Shown: positions 48,798-58,793, counted from the stretch's first letter. The stretch is 64,000 nt of DNA from Acinetobacter sp. HR7 (GCF_000773685.1 NZ_JPQO01000167.1:49100-113099), one strand, 5' to 3'. Notes: generated from the sequence alone by a model not told the origin. Program-made: numbers and translations.

Positions 48798-49144
48798 GTT
48801 AAGTCAAAGCCGCTCGTGCTGAGCATTACAAGAGGTGAAACAAAATATGTCTGAATATAAATATTAACATGTTTTTTAACACTAAAGTTGTGCCCGATTT
48901 AGGTACACAAACTGCATTATTTTAAGGCATAAAATAACAATTAAACTTTGATTAAACTGAGTTTTTTTAAGATGTTAATTTGATTCATAATAAATATAAA
49001 TGATTGTTATAAAATTAATTTTCAATTTTTTTGAAAAAACCTATTGTGGATTAGTTACAAAAGATATTTAATATTTTGCGCCAAAATTTAACATTGATTG
49101 TAAATTTGACCAATTTTGATCCATTTTCTGCTGAGGATTAAGCG
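48798..49144. other. 347-base AT-rich spacer upstream of gdhA
   Basis: Divergent promoter region of rsxB and gdhA. Apart from the AGGA ribosome site at 49134-49137 I find no defined element. Confidence 0.5.
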
Positions 49145-50488
49145 TTGAAATACAAAACACTTAATGAGTTCCTAGATTACGTTAAATCACGTGATGCACA
49201 TCAACCAGAATTTCTTCAAGCTGTAGAAGAAGTGATGACAAGCTTGTGGCCGTTCATTGAAAAGAACCCACAATACGCAGCTCACGGCTTACTAGAACGT
49301 CTAGTTGAACCAGAACGCGCAATCCAGTTCCGTGTGGCTTGGGTAGATGACCAAGGTCAAACACAAGTGAACCGTGCTTTCCGCGTACAATACAACTCAG
49401 CGATTGGTCCATTCAAAGGTGGTATGCGTTTCCACCCATCAGTGAACCTGTCTATCCTGAAATTCCTGGGCTTTGAACAAACTTTCAAAAATGCCTTGAC
49501 TACGTTGCCTATGGGCGGTGGTAAAGGTGGTTCTGACTTCGACCCTAAAGGCAAGTCAGAAGGCGAAATCATGCGCTTCTGCCAAGCGTTAATCATTGAG
49601 CTTTACCGTCATCTTGGTTCTAACACTGACATTCCTGCGGGTGATATCGGTGTGGGCGGCCGTGAAGTTGGTTACATGGCTGGTATGATGAAAAAACTCA
49701 GCAATGACACTTCATGTGTATTCACTGGTAAAGGTCTGACTTTCGGTGGTTCACTGGCTCGTCCTGAAGCAACTGGTTACGGTACTGTGTACTTCGCTGA
49801 AGAAATGCTGAAAACTCGTGGCGACAGCTTCAAAGACAAAGTTGTAGCGATCTCTGGTTCTGGTAACGTGGCTCAGTACGCTGCTGAAAAAGCAATGTTC
49901 CTGGGTGCGAAAGTGGTTTCACTTTCTGACTCTAACGGTACTGTTTACGTGAAAGACGGTTTCACTACTGAACTTCTTGCTGAAGTAATGGAACTGAAAA
50001 ATGTGAAACGTGGTCGTATCTCTGAATTTGCTGCTGCTCACGGTTTTGAATACCTGGAAGGTCAACGTCCTTGGGGTATCAAATGTGATATCGCGCTTCC
50101 ATGTGCAACTCAAAACGAGTTGGACGGTGCTGATGCAGACAAACTTCTTGCAAACGGTACTATCTGCGTTGCTGAAGGTGCAAACATGCCTTCTACACTT
50201 GAAGCAGTTGAGAAATTCGTTGCAGCGAAAATCCTTTACGCTCCAGGTAAAGCCTCTAACGCAGGTGGTGTAGCAACTTCTGGTCTGGAAATGTCTCAAA
50301 ATGCTCTGCGTTTAGGCTGGACTTTCGAAGAAGTTGACGAACGTCTGCATGCGATCATGAAAGAAATTCACCGCAACTGTGTGAAATACGGTACTAAAGA
50401 AGACGGTACTGTAAACTACGTAGACGGCGCAAACATCGCTGGCTTCGTAAAAGTTGCTGACGCAATGCTTTCTCAAGGCGTATTCTAA
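49145..50488 (+). CDS. gdhA: NADP-specific glutamate dehydrogenase
   Basis: Reductive amination of 2-oxoglutarate to glutamate, linking the TCA genes in this window to nitrogen assimilation. The 447 residues match the Escherichia coli length exactly when the TTG at 49145 is used, and AGGA lies seven bases before it, so TTG is accepted. Motifs: GGMRFHPSVNLSILKFLGFEQ and LPMGGGKGGSDFDPKG (catalytic Lys), then the NADP fold VAISGSGNVAQYAAEKA. Terminator at 50511-50541. No regulator is adjacent. Confidence 0.96.
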   Translation: MKYKTLNEFLDYVKSRDAHQPEFLQAVEEVMTSLWPFIEKNPQYAAHGLLERLVEPERAIQFRVAWVDDQGQTQVNRAFRVQYNSAIGPFKGGMRFHPSVNLSILKFLGFEQTFKNALTTLPMGGGKGGSDFDPKGKSEGEIMRFCQALIIELYRHLGSNTDIPAGDIGVGGREVGYMAGMMKKLSNDTSCVFTGKGLTFGGSLARPEATGYGTVYFAEEMLKTRGDSFKDKVVAISGSGNVAQYAAEKAMFLGAKVVSLSDSNGTVYVKDGFTTELLAEVMELKNVKRGRISEFAAAHGFEYLEGQRPWGIKCDIALPCATQNELDGADADKLLANGTICVAEGANMPSTLEAVEKFVAAKILYAPGKASNAGGVATSGLEMSQNALRLGWTFEEVDERLHAIMKEIHRNCVKYGTKEDGTVNYVDGANIAGFVKVADAMLSQGVF

Positions 50489-50510
50489 GTTCTGACTTAG
50501 TTTAAGCTTG

Positions 50511-50541
50511 AAAAAACCGGAGTGATTGCTCCGGTTTTTTT
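50511..50541 (+). terminator. terminator after gdhA
   Basis: AAAAAACCGGAG / CTCCGGTTTTTT with a six-base loop; bidirectional and also usable by the convergent lipoprotein gene. Confidence 0.92.
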
Positions 50542-50559
50542 ATATCTATTGAGAATAAA

Positions 50560-51330
50560 TTATAGTGAACCTTTCACGGCTTCACGTTCCACAGCCAGAT
50601 CAAAGATATAGGCATATTTAGACTGATCAGCCACCGGATGCTTGATTTCAAAGCGTTTTACCCGAATAATCTGGCGTTCATTTGGGCTATGGCTAAAACC
50701 TTCAATCTGGTCATAAAACAGGGTCCAGTCCTGATCGACCAGAGTTTTTAAACCCTGTTCGTTATATTTGACTTCTCGTACCTGCAAACAGATTTGCGGT
50801 GCGACACCGGTACATGGTTTGGTTTCTGGTGCAATTTCCAGGAAAACGATTTCAGCTTCACCATTATATTTAGTTTCTGGTGTCATTTTACCGTGTAGAA
50901 CATACTGCTGATTATTCGCGGTAATAGTTAAAGTTGGTGCTTCGGTATCAGTCGCATTCAGGTTAAAGGGAAGCTGGTGATTATCAAAGATTTCACCCGC
51001 TAGCTTTTCCTGCTGCATGGCTTCAGGGGTGCAGGCTTTCATGGTGGAAATGACTGTGCCCGTTTCCAGTTTATCAGCGTTGATATTCCAGCTTCCACCT
51101 AAACTGTTACACATGGTTTTCACACTAAAACGATTGTCTTTATGGAAACTCAACACTAGATGATCAGTTGCTCCGGTATCCAGATGCCATTCATAGGCGG
51201 TTAGGGTTTTTGCAGCATTTTGCTGTTGGAGTACAGACACAGCGAGATCTCCCACTTTTTGCACATCATTGGATTGGCAGGCAGCCAGACTAAAAGGAAG
51301 AACAAGCGCAAATAAATATTTTAATTTCAT
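50560..51330 (-). CDS. META and DUF4377 domain lipoprotein
   Basis: The ATG at 51330 gives the signal MKLKYLFALVLPFSLAACQ with LAAC. The first half (about 50-150: LTAYEWHLDTG, LSFHKDNRFSVKTMCNSLGGSW, STMKACTPEAMQQEKL) is a META/HslJ-type domain with its paired cysteines. The second half (about 165-245: EIVFLEIAPETKPCTGVAPQICLQVRE and WTLFYDQIEGFSHSPNERQIIRVKRFEI in pieces) is DUF4377. HslJ-like proteins are linked to heat and antibiotic tolerance in other bacteria; the exact role is unknown. It stands alone on the minus strand. Confidence 0.83.
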   Translation of the reverse strand: MKLKYLFALVLPFSLAACQSNDVQKVGDLAVSVLQQQNAAKTLTAYEWHLDTGATDHLVLSFHKDNRFSVKTMCNSLGGSWNINADKLETGTVISTMKACTPEAMQQEKLAGEIFDNHQLPFNLNATDTEAPTLTITANNQQYVLHGKMTPETKYNGEAEIVFLEIAPETKPCTGVAPQICLQVREVKYNEQGLKTLVDQDWTLFYDQIEGFSHSPNERQIIRVKRFEIKHPVADQSKYAYIFDLAVEREAVKGSL

Positions 51331-51507
51331 TGAATGAATAATCATGAAGTAAGTTAAACAGCTCGAAGCTTAACCTATTCATTTTTAAAAGATATGAATA
51401 CATTTTGAAGATTTTGGTAGCAAAATGTATCCAAATTTTAGGCAGGAAAAAATAGACAATAAGAAATTAATGCAGCCCAGATCAAGGTTTGTACTGCAAA
51501 TACCATT

Positions 51508-52284
51508 TTAGTCAAAACGGTAAATATCCATCCCCAGTGATCCCATACTGAAACTGCTATGCACCAGACTAAAACGTGTGCCGGTACCCATTGAGAAGAA
51601 TAGTGGGGCAAAGTGTTCTAGCGTCGGGTGGTTACGTTGCAGATAAGGAAGGTTTGGCCAGTCCAGTACAGCTTCATAATCACTGTGAGTCAGTTTGCTG
51701 ACTACATAGTTGCGGAAGGTTGAGGCCCATTCCGGTATAGTCACCGCCTGACCGGTACGATCCAGTTCACGCAGGTTATGGGTGATGCTGCCGGAGCCGA
51801 TCAGTAGAATCTGCTGTCCACGTAATGGTGCCAGCGTCTGGCCAATCCGATAGATATCATGTGCAGTCCTGCTCATAGGCAGGGAAATACCAACCACCGG
51901 AATATCCGCTTCAGGATACATGTGTAGCAGTGGCATCCAGACCCCGTGATCATTTGGGCGGGTATTGTTGGCATAGGCATGCAAACCGGCTTCAGAGAGC
52001 ATGCCTAAAATTTTTTCTGCCAGTTCGGGTTCACCCGGTGCCGGGTAGCGCATCTGATAAAGCTGTGGCGGGAAACCACGGAAGTCATGCCAGGTTTCTG
52101 GGCGAATTCCAGTATTTACTTCCAGAGCATTACTTTCCCAGTGTGCCGACATGACAATAATGGCCTGTGGGCGGGGTAGGTTAATACTCAAACGTTCCAG
52201 CGCCGGGCCGACTTGCTCAGGATTCAGGGCAAGCATCGGTGAGCCATGTGAGATAAATAAGCCGGGAAGCGTTTGTAGATTCAT
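51508..52284 (-). CDS. DODA-type extradiol ring-cleavage dioxygenase (YgiD-like)
   Basis: The 258 residues belong to the class III extradiol (LigB) superfamily, 4,5-DOPA dioxygenase group: FISHGSPMLAL near the N-terminus with the first metal His, SAHWESNALEV with the second, NDHGVWMPL with the catalytic His, and IGSGSITHNLRELDR. The physiological substrate of bacterial YgiD-like enzymes is not settled. Length and motif order are standard. Confidence 0.88.
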   Translation of the reverse strand: MNLQTLPGLFISHGSPMLALNPEQVGPALERLSINLPRPQAIIVMSAHWESNALEVNTGIRPETWHDFRGFPPQLYQMRYPAPGEPELAEKILGMLSEAGLHAYANNTRPNDHGVWMPLLHMYPEADIPVVGISLPMSRTAHDIYRIGQTLAPLRGQQILLIGSGSITHNLRELDRTGQAVTIPEWASTFRNYVVSKLTHSDYEAVLDWPNLPYLQRNHPTLEHFAPLFFSMGTGTRFSLVHSSFSMGSLGMDIYRFD

Positions 52285-52406
52285 AGTTCAGGCCACAACT
52301 GGAAATAATTCAAAGAAAGTAGATTAATAATGCATGAAATGCAGGCTATAGGGGAGTCACTCTTGTCCAACAATACGTTGCAGAAATGGAACACTGTCCA
52401 TTCTGC

Positions 52407-52889
52407 CTAGCCTGCACGATGGTAGGGATGATTGTTGTTAATACTCATCGCACGGTACAGTTGTTCAATCAGCATCACACGGACTAGTGGATGTGGCAGG
52501 GTCAGTTTGGAGAGTGACCAGTGCCATGCGGCTGCTTTACGTACTGCTTCAGAATGACCATCCGGTCCGCCAATGGCTAGTGCCACATCATTGCCTTCCA
52601 GCATCCAGCCTTTCATGGTTTCTGCCAGTTTTTCGGTGCTGAATTCACGACCACCCACTTCAAGCGCAATTAGGGTTTCATTTGGCTTGAGGGCATTTAA
52701 AATGCTTTCACCTTCAATATTGCGATATTTCAGGATATCGGCTTCCGAATCATTTTTGCCGCGTTTGGCCATCGGCAGCTCAAGTATCTGAGTCTGAACA
52801 AAAGGCTGTATACGCTTGAAGTAATCTTCAAAACCAGTGAGTACCCAGCTAGGCATTTTTTGACCGATGGTCAGAATACGGATTTTCAT
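52407..52889 (-). CDS. rlmH: 23S rRNA (pseudouridine(1915)-N(3))-methyltransferase
   Basis: SPOUT-fold enzyme that methylates pseudouridine 1915 of 23S rRNA. The 160 residues show the knot region with the SAM-binding AIGGPDGHSEAV and the C-terminal SLSKLTLPHPLVRVMLIEQLYRAMSINNNHPYHR. The length is typical. It stands between two unrelated genes. Confidence 0.95.
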   Translation of the reverse strand: MKIRILTIGQKMPSWVLTGFEDYFKRIQPFVQTQILELPMAKRGKNDSEADILKYRNIEGESILNALKPNETLIALEVGGREFSTEKLAETMKGWMLEGNDVALAIGGPDGHSEAVRKAAAWHWSLSKLTLPHPLVRVMLIEQLYRAMSINNNHPYHRAG

Positions 52890-53041
52890 ACAGACTTCAT
52901 TTTGTTCAGGAGAGGCCCATTATAACGATGAAACAACATGAAGTTGAGTCTGTAAACAAATTGAAATTGAATTGGAAAATCTGCTGCTGCATATATAGAC
53001 AGAGTCAAGTTTCCGCTTGATCAGGATATGGATAATAACAA

Positions 53042-53989
53042 ATGCGGATTGCAGCGATTTTAAGAAGAAGTTTTTTAGGGTTATTGATTAGTCTCTCATT
53101 GATCTTTCCAGGCTGGACTTGGGCGAATCCAGAGCGAAATGCACAGGTGGCAAATCTGGAGCTGTTTTTTAGCCAGATTTTAAGTCTCGATGAATTTCGG
53201 AACCATAAAAATATAGCTGAACTGAACCGGGTTTCGGCCTGGCTGAAAGAGCAGATGCGCCGTTTCGGTGTGCCATGTGAGTATCAGGGCTATCAGGTGA
53301 ATAGCCTAAGTTATCGAAACCTGATCTGTAAGTTAAATGCCAAAGCCGGGAGTTCTATTGTGGTTGGGGCGCACTATGATGTATTCGCCAATACTTTGGG
53401 AGCAAATAACAATGCTTCGGGTGTGGTTGGAGTATTGGAAACGGCACGTCTGCTCAGTCTGCAAAAAAACAAACTGAAAAATAATATCGAATTTGTGTTT
53501 TATACGCTGGAAGAACCACCTTATTTCAAAACTGAACATATGGGCAGTTATCTTCATGCCAAATCCTTAAAAAAGAGCAAGCAGAAGGTTAAAGGTGTAT
53601 TTGTGCTGGATTCGATTGGTTACTATGACGAAAATCTGGTACAGAATTATCCAGCTGGATTGAAATGGATCTATCCGAAACATGCCAATTTTATTGCCAG
53701 TATTGGGCATCTCAGTTCGGTGGGACTGACCAGTGATTTCTGTGATGCGATGCAACGACGCCAGAGGTTGGATTGTGAGCGTTTTATTATCCCAAACTTT
53801 ATGCACAGCATGGATTATTCCGGTTATCTGAATTATGCGCGACAAAATTATCCAACAGTATTGATCAGCGATACGGCACATTATCGTTATCCTTATGACC
53901 ATACTGAGCAGGACACCTTGGATAAACTTAACCTAAAAAAAATGACTTATGTGATTGATGGGTTGGTCGATACCATTCTGAATCTTTAA
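53042..53989 (+). CDS. secreted M28-like peptidase with altered metal ligand
   Basis: The 315 residues begin with a signal peptide (about 1-28, ending TWA). The M28 zinc peptidase pattern follows: VVGAHYDVF (His111), the metal segment GANNNASGVVGVLETAR (121-127 core), LEEPPYFKTEHMGS with the catalytic Glu, VFVLDSIGYY with a ligand Asp and a late HYRYPYDHTEQDT. The usual bridging ligand in this motif is Asp (GANDN or GADDN); here position 123 is Asn, changed by one base (AAC for GAC). It may be inactive or have changed activity. AGGATATGG lies upstream of the start; terminator at 54017-54045. Confidence 0.82.
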   Translation: MRIAAILRRSFLGLLISLSLIFPGWTWANPERNAQVANLELFFSQILSLDEFRNHKNIAELNRVSAWLKEQMRRFGVPCEYQGYQVNSLSYRNLICKLNAKAGSSIVVGAHYDVFANTLGANNNASGVVGVLETARLLSLQKNKLKNNIEFVFYTLEEPPYFKTEHMGSYLHAKSLKKSKQKVKGVFVLDSIGYYDENLVQNYPAGLKWIYPKHANFIASIGHLSSVGLTSDFCDAMQRRQRLDCERFIIPNFMHSMDYSGYLNYARQNYPTVLISDTAHYRYPYDHTEQDTLDKLNLKKMTYVIDGLVDTILNL

Positions 53990-54016
53990 ACCATTCGATA
54001 TTTTTCAAATAAACAA

Positions 54017-54045
54017 TAAAAAACCCTGCCGGAGCAGGGTTTTTG
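54017..54045. terminator. bidirectional terminator
   Basis: ACCCTGC / GCAGGGT with a CGGA loop, A run before and T run after, between convergent peptidase and lon genes. Confidence 0.9.
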
Positions 54046-54059
54046 TTTAGCTAGATCAC

Positions 54060-56486
54060 TTAGTGACGCGCTGCTTTACCTTCTTCAGGTGCTTTCACGA
54101 TGGGTGTTTTCACCAAAGGTTTTGGCATAGAAATCAGAGCCAGTGGCAAGATCTCGTCGATGGATTTCACCGGCTTGATTTCCAGACCTTCCTTCACATT
54201 TTCAGGAATTTCGGTCAGATCACGCACGTTTTCCTGAGGGATAAACACAGTCTTGATGCCGCCACGGTGTGCAGCAAGCAGTTTTTCCTTCAAGCCACCG
54301 ATACGCATTGCTCGGCCACGTAAGCTGGTTTCACCAGTCATGGCGATGTCAGGACGAATCGCAATACCTGTGAATGCAGATACTAGGGCAGTGGTTAAAG
54401 CAAGACCTGCAGATGGACCATCTTTCGGTGTTGCACCTTCTGGCAAGTGGACGTGTACATCAGTTTCTTCAAAGCGTGATGCTTCGATACCTAGTTCATC
54501 CGCACGGGTACGAACCACGGTCATGGCAGCGGTAATTGACTCTTTCATTACATCACCTAGTGAACCGGTAGTAATGAATTTACCTTTACCAGGAACTGCT
54601 GCAACTTCAATGGTCAGTAACTCTCCACCAACTGAAGTCCATGCTAGACCATTTACGCGACCCACTTGAGCTTCTTCTTCAGCCATGCCGAAGTCGAATT
54701 TGTGCGGACCGAGGTAGTCAGGCAGGTTTGCAGAAGTCACGTCAACCTCAAGGTTTTTCGCTTTCTTGCTAACTGCTTCTTTCACCACTTTACGTGCAAT
54801 CTTAGAGATTTCACGTTCCAGGCTACGAACACCAGCTTCGCGGGTATAACGTTGTACGATGTCACGAATTGCATCTTCATGCACAGTCAGCTCTTTATTG
54901 CGCAGACCATTGTTCTTGATCGCTTTCGGAACCAGGTAGCGTTCAGCAATGTTGATCTTCTCGTCTTCGGTATAACCTGGCAGACGGATCACTTCCATAC
55001 GGTCAAGCAGAGCCTCAGGAATATTCATGCTGTTCGCAGTACAGATAAACATCACTTCAGACAGGTCAAGGTCAAGATCCAGATAGTGGTCATTGAACTT
55101 GTTGTTTTGTGATGGATCTAGTACTTCAAGCAGAGCAGCAGCTGGATCACCGCGATAGTCCTGAGCCATCTTGTCGATCTCATCGAGCAAGAATAGTGGG
55201 TTTTTCACGCCGACTTTAGTCAGAGACTGCACGATCTTACCTGGCATCGCACCGATATAGGTACGACGGTGACCACGAATTTCAGCTTCGTCACGTACAC
55301 CACCGAGGGCCATACGCACAAACTCACGGCCAGTTGCTTTTGCTACAGATTCACCGAGTGAAGTTTTACCCACACCTGGAGGACCTACCAAGCAAAGAAT
55401 TGGACCACGCAGTTTTTTTACGCGAGACTGAACTGCAAGATATTCCACAATGCGATCCTTGACGTCATCCAGACCATAGTGGTCCGCATCAAGAATTTCC
55501 TGTGCTTTCTTCAGGTTAATGCTGACTTTGCTCGCCTTGTTCCAAGGTGTATCCAGGATCACCTCAAGATAGTTGCGAACTACAGCCGCTTCACTTGAAG
55601 CAGGTTGCATTGCTTTCAGTTTGCGGAATTCAGATTCAGCTTTCTTGCGCACATGCTCAGGCAGGTCTGCTTCTGCAAGACGTTTTTCAATCTCAGCCAC
55701 ATCATCTTCAGCACCACCGTTCAGGTCAGACAGTTCGCGCTGAATGACTTTCATTTTCTCATTCAGGAAGTATTCGCGCTGATTCTTTTCCATCTGGCGT
55801 TTCACTGAATCATGCAAAGTCTGCTCAATCTGTTGTTCTTCAGACTGTTGTAACAGATAGGTCATGAGTTCATTCAGATGTGCCTCAAACTCATCGTGCT
55901 CAAGGAATTTCTGTTTGACTTCAATATTCAACGGAACACGCGTTGCCACGAAGAACAGTAATTGAAGCAGGTCATCAATTTTGTTTGCAGCAGCGATCAG
56001 TTCACGTGCATTACGTAACTTCGCTTCTGCATATTGAGCAAACAGGGCACGTAGCTCTTGCACACGAGTTGCCTGAGTATCTTTGTCAATATTGACAGTA
56101 ATTGGACTGAGTTCATGCTCAGCAGTCAGGTAGTTCGTGTCGTCAATGATTTTAGTTAATTTGGCACGATACAGGCCTTCGATCAGAACTTTAATACAGT
56201 TCTCATCATTCTCATGATTCACAACTTGCACAATCTTCGCGACAGTACCGTATTGATAAAGGTTATCGTGATCAATTTCTTCTGTAAGCGAATCTTTTTG
56301 CGCAACCACAAATACTAGATTGTCACTGTTACGAGCCACATCAACTGCATTGATCGATTTTTCACGGCCAACAAATAGCGCAATTTGCATGTGTGGGTAC
56401 ACCACCACATCACGCAGCGCTAAAAGTGGTAATACACTTGGAACCTGAGGCTCGAAGCTTTCTTCATTCATAATAATTTCAGACAT
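54060..56486 (-). CDS. lon: ATP-dependent protease Lon
   Basis: Cytoplasmic AAA+ serine protease that degrades misfolded and regulatory proteins. The 808 residues have the N-terminal substrate domain (LPLLALRDVVVYPHMQ), Walker A CLVGPPGVGKTSLG, Walker B FLLDEIDKM, and the Ser-Lys catalytic dyad in PKDGPSAG and GLKEKLLAAHRGG. The ATG at 56486 with AGGAG five bases upstream is used; the frame extends two codons to a GTG that overlaps the ribosome site. A sigma32-like promoter lies at 56531-56556. Confidence 0.97.
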   Translation of the reverse strand: MSEIIMNEESFEPQVPSVLPLLALRDVVVYPHMQIALFVGREKSINAVDVARNSDNLVFVVAQKDSLTEEIDHDNLYQYGTVAKIVQVVNHENDENCIKVLIEGLYRAKLTKIIDDTNYLTAEHELSPITVNIDKDTQATRVQELRALFAQYAEAKLRNARELIAAANKIDDLLQLLFFVATRVPLNIEVKQKFLEHDEFEAHLNELMTYLLQQSEEQQIEQTLHDSVKRQMEKNQREYFLNEKMKVIQRELSDLNGGAEDDVAEIEKRLAEADLPEHVRKKAESEFRKLKAMQPASSEAAVVRNYLEVILDTPWNKASKVSINLKKAQEILDADHYGLDDVKDRIVEYLAVQSRVKKLRGPILCLVGPPGVGKTSLGESVAKATGREFVRMALGGVRDEAEIRGHRRTYIGAMPGKIVQSLTKVGVKNPLFLLDEIDKMAQDYRGDPAAALLEVLDPSQNNKFNDHYLDLDLDLSEVMFICTANSMNIPEALLDRMEVIRLPGYTEDEKINIAERYLVPKAIKNNGLRNKELTVHEDAIRDIVQRYTREAGVRSLEREISKIARKVVKEAVSKKAKNLEVDVTSANLPDYLGPHKFDFGMAEEEAQVGRVNGLAWTSVGGELLTIEVAAVPGKGKFITTGSLGDVMKESITAAMTVVRTRADELGIEASRFEETDVHVHLPEGATPKDGPSAGLALTTALVSAFTGIAIRPDIAMTGETSLRGRAMRIGGLKEKLLAAHRGGIKTVFIPQENVRDLTEIPENVKEGLEIKPVKSIDEILPLALISMPKPLVKTPIVKAPEEGKAARH

Positions 56487-56530
56487 GGGCACTCCTAATG
56501 AGTGACAACGGTGTTGCCATGTATTTTATA

Positions 56531-56556
56531 GTGATGGGTAATTTCAAAATTACAAG
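56531..56556 (-). promoter_or_regulatory. possible sigma32 promoter of lon
   Basis: On the minus strand CTTGTAA (56550-56556) and CCCATCAC (56531-56538) are spaced by 11 bases, close to the sigma32 pattern. A TATAAA further downstream could serve sigma70. Weaker than the groES promoter. Confidence 0.4.
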
Positions 56557-56600
56557 GGCTGTGCAGATGAAATTGTATAATTATTGATTAATTATTTGAT

Positions 56601-57227
56601 TTAGAAAGATCTTGGTACATCCGGATGCCCGTAATAACGCTTGAAACGCAGCAGGCGTGTTGGTGTTAATAGGGCATCCAAAGGTTGATCCCAAGACTCA
56701 CGTGGTAAAGTTTTTTCAACCACTTGTAAATCATGTGCCAAACCAAGACGATAGGGCTTTTTATACGCCGTTGCTAAAGTCCGGTCATAATAGCCCCCGC
56801 CCATACCAATTCTTGTACCACGGTCGTCACATGCAAGTAAAGGCATGATCAACAGATCAAGTTTGGAGACATGCACACCTCGGTGTTGCAGTGGTTCCCG
56901 CATACCCAGCCCATGGTGGGAAAAGCGTTTATTTCGGTATTGATGTGGAGTGATCCGCACCCAGACTAGGTGCTGATTCATATTACAAATGACAGGAAGA
57001 TAAACCAGTTTGCCTTGTGCAAAACAATACTCGATGAGTAGTCGAGTATGAATCTCGCCAAAGGCATCTAAATACAAACCGATTTTTTTTGCAGATTTAA
57101 ATTGTGGATTCAGCCTTAACCTGAATAGATTGAGTACCTGCTGGGCCGACTTTCTTTGTTGAAATCTTGATATACGACGACGGGCTTTGCGGAGGTGTTT
57201 GCGAAGTTCCGGGATGGTCGTAGTCAT
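56601..57227 (-). CDS. ygfA: 5-formyltetrahydrofolate cyclo-ligase
   Basis: Converts 5-formyl-THF to 5,10-methenyl-THF with ATP. The 208 residues show an N-terminal RKARRRISRFQQRKSA, the VYLPVICNMNQHLVWVRI core and the signature GTRIGMGGGYYDRTLA. In enterobacteria this gene follows zapA and the 6S RNA gene directly. Here it lies about 2 kb further, with two plus-strand genes between. The C-terminus is basic (LLRFKRYYGHPDVPRSF). Confidence 0.9.
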   Translation of the reverse strand: MTTTIPELRKHLRKARRRISRFQQRKSAQQVLNLFRLRLNPQFKSAKKIGLYLDAFGEIHTRLLIEYCFAQGKLVYLPVICNMNQHLVWVRITPHQYRNKRFSHHGLGMREPLQHRGVHVSKLDLLIMPLLACDDRGTRIGMGGGYYDRTLATAYKKPYRLGLAHDLQVVEKTLPRESWDQPLDALLTPTRLLRFKRYYGHPDVPRSF

Positions 57228-57465
57228 AAATTTTAGAAGTTACTTAGTAGGGCGGATTTAGTTTAAGGGATGAAAGGAGGAAAGTAAAAATGGATATTTA
57301 ATCAAGAATACCTAGGTGCTGTCTAAGTTGTTCAAGAACCTTTATCGGAAACTACACACCGTTTCAAAAGACCTTTGTATATTGAATGGGCTTGAGGTCT
57401 GCCCATAGTTACATCTGGCAAATACTCAACATAATAAGAATATAAAAATGATAAGGACTAGAATA

Positions 57466-58716
57466 ATGACCAGGAAAATCCAACCTTTGACACGGTTCAT
57501 GCAACTCATTTTTGGCGGTGCAGCACTGATTTCAGCATCAAGTTATGCAGCAACAATGAATCAACCGGCACCTCCAGGTACCCAACAGGTCTTTTTTGTT
57601 GGGAATAATTGGGATGGTACTGTGACGGTCATCAAGCCTTCGGGTAATTTTGAAAAAATTGGTGTTATTAATATGATTCCAGATCGCAAAGAGCGCTTAC
57701 TAGAAATTCACCTAAACCCCATCAAACTGATTGCCTATACCTACATTCAAGCTACAGCGGGCGAGGGTAATGATCAGTTAGTGGATGATATGTATTCCAC
57801 TCCGGATGGTCAGTCGGTGGTGGCTTCACGGCCAAGCTTTGCAGATGTGGTTTCAATCAATATTAAAACTGGAAAAATTAATTGGCGTAAGCCCGTAGAA
57901 GGTTTCCGGGCAGATCATATGGCAGTTTCTCCAGATGGGCAGCGTATTGCAGTTTCAGCATCTTCAGGGAATGTCGTACAGGTTTTAGATATTAATACTG
58001 GTAAGGAGCTTGGACGTTTTGCAACGGGTGACAAACCACATGAAAATATCTACTTCAATGGAGGCAGTAAAATTATAAACTCTGCCATTGGTAATGTGGA
58101 AACATCGTTAGATGCACAGTGGCAAGACTTTACCAAGGGTAAACGCTATCTGACAATTGCTGATGCCAATACGTTTAAAGTACTGAAGAAAATTGATTTC
58201 CGTCCAGCTTTAGATAAATTTGGTCGTAAAGATTTATCTAATTCAGTTCGTCCAATGGTCTTAAGCAAGGATGAAAGCAAAATCTACGCGCAGGTGTCTT
58301 TCTTTAATGGTCTGATTGAATATGATTTAAATCAAGACAAAATTACCAAGATTGGCCAGCTGCCAGGTAGCAGCACTATTCCAAGTGACCGTACTAAATG
58401 GGTCAATGATTCTCGCCATCACGGACTTTCAATCAGTGAGGATGGAGAAAAATTATGTGTAGCAGGCACCATGGATGATTATGCCACCATTGTAGATCGT
58501 AAAACTTTAACAGCAGGTCCACTCATTTCAGCAGGGAAACCATATTGGGCGACCGTAAGTCCAGATGGTAAAAACTGTGTGATTTCTGAAAGTGAGGCAG
58601 ATGTTGTCACAGTTATTGATTTTGCTACAGGTCATAAAGTTCGAAGTGTACCTGTAGGCAACCATCCACAGCGTGTCCGTATCGGTTATGCACCAGCTGA
58701 CTGGTCTACGCCATAA
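57466..58716 (+). CDS. YncE-like periplasmic beta-propeller protein
   Basis: The 416 residues start with a signal peptide (about 1-29, ending SYAA). Repeating blades follow with the YVTN-type pattern: FFVGNNWDGTVTVIKPSG, YSTPDGQSVVASRPSFADVVSINIKTGKI in pieces, MAVSPDGQRIAVSASSGNVVQVLDINTGKE and ATVSPDGKNCVISESEADVVTVIDFATGHK, typical of seven-bladed YncE-like propellers. The function is unknown; some bind DNA or metal-related partners. The ATG at 57466 follows AAGGA with good spacing, so the earlier 57448 start is rejected. A small anchored protein follows 77 bases later. Confidence 0.82.
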   Translation: MTRKIQPLTRFMQLIFGGAALISASSYAATMNQPAPPGTQQVFFVGNNWDGTVTVIKPSGNFEKIGVINMIPDRKERLLEIHLNPIKLIAYTYIQATAGEGNDQLVDDMYSTPDGQSVVASRPSFADVVSINIKTGKINWRKPVEGFRADHMAVSPDGQRIAVSASSGNVVQVLDINTGKELGRFATGDKPHENIYFNGGSKIINSAIGNVETSLDAQWQDFTKGKRYLTIADANTFKVLKKIDFRPALDKFGRKDLSNSVRPMVLSKDESKIYAQVSFFNGLIEYDLNQDKITKIGQLPGSSTIPSDRTKWVNDSRHHGLSISEDGEKLCVAGTMDDYATIVDRKTLTAGPLISAGKPYWATVSPDGKNCVISESEADVVTVIDFATGHKVRSVPVGNHPQRVRIGYAPADWSTP

Positions 58717-58793
58717 CTCAATAACTCATTTAAAGTCTTAAAGCTATTGGTCGAAGGCTGATAGCTTTAAGATATTTTGCTGGGATACATAAA

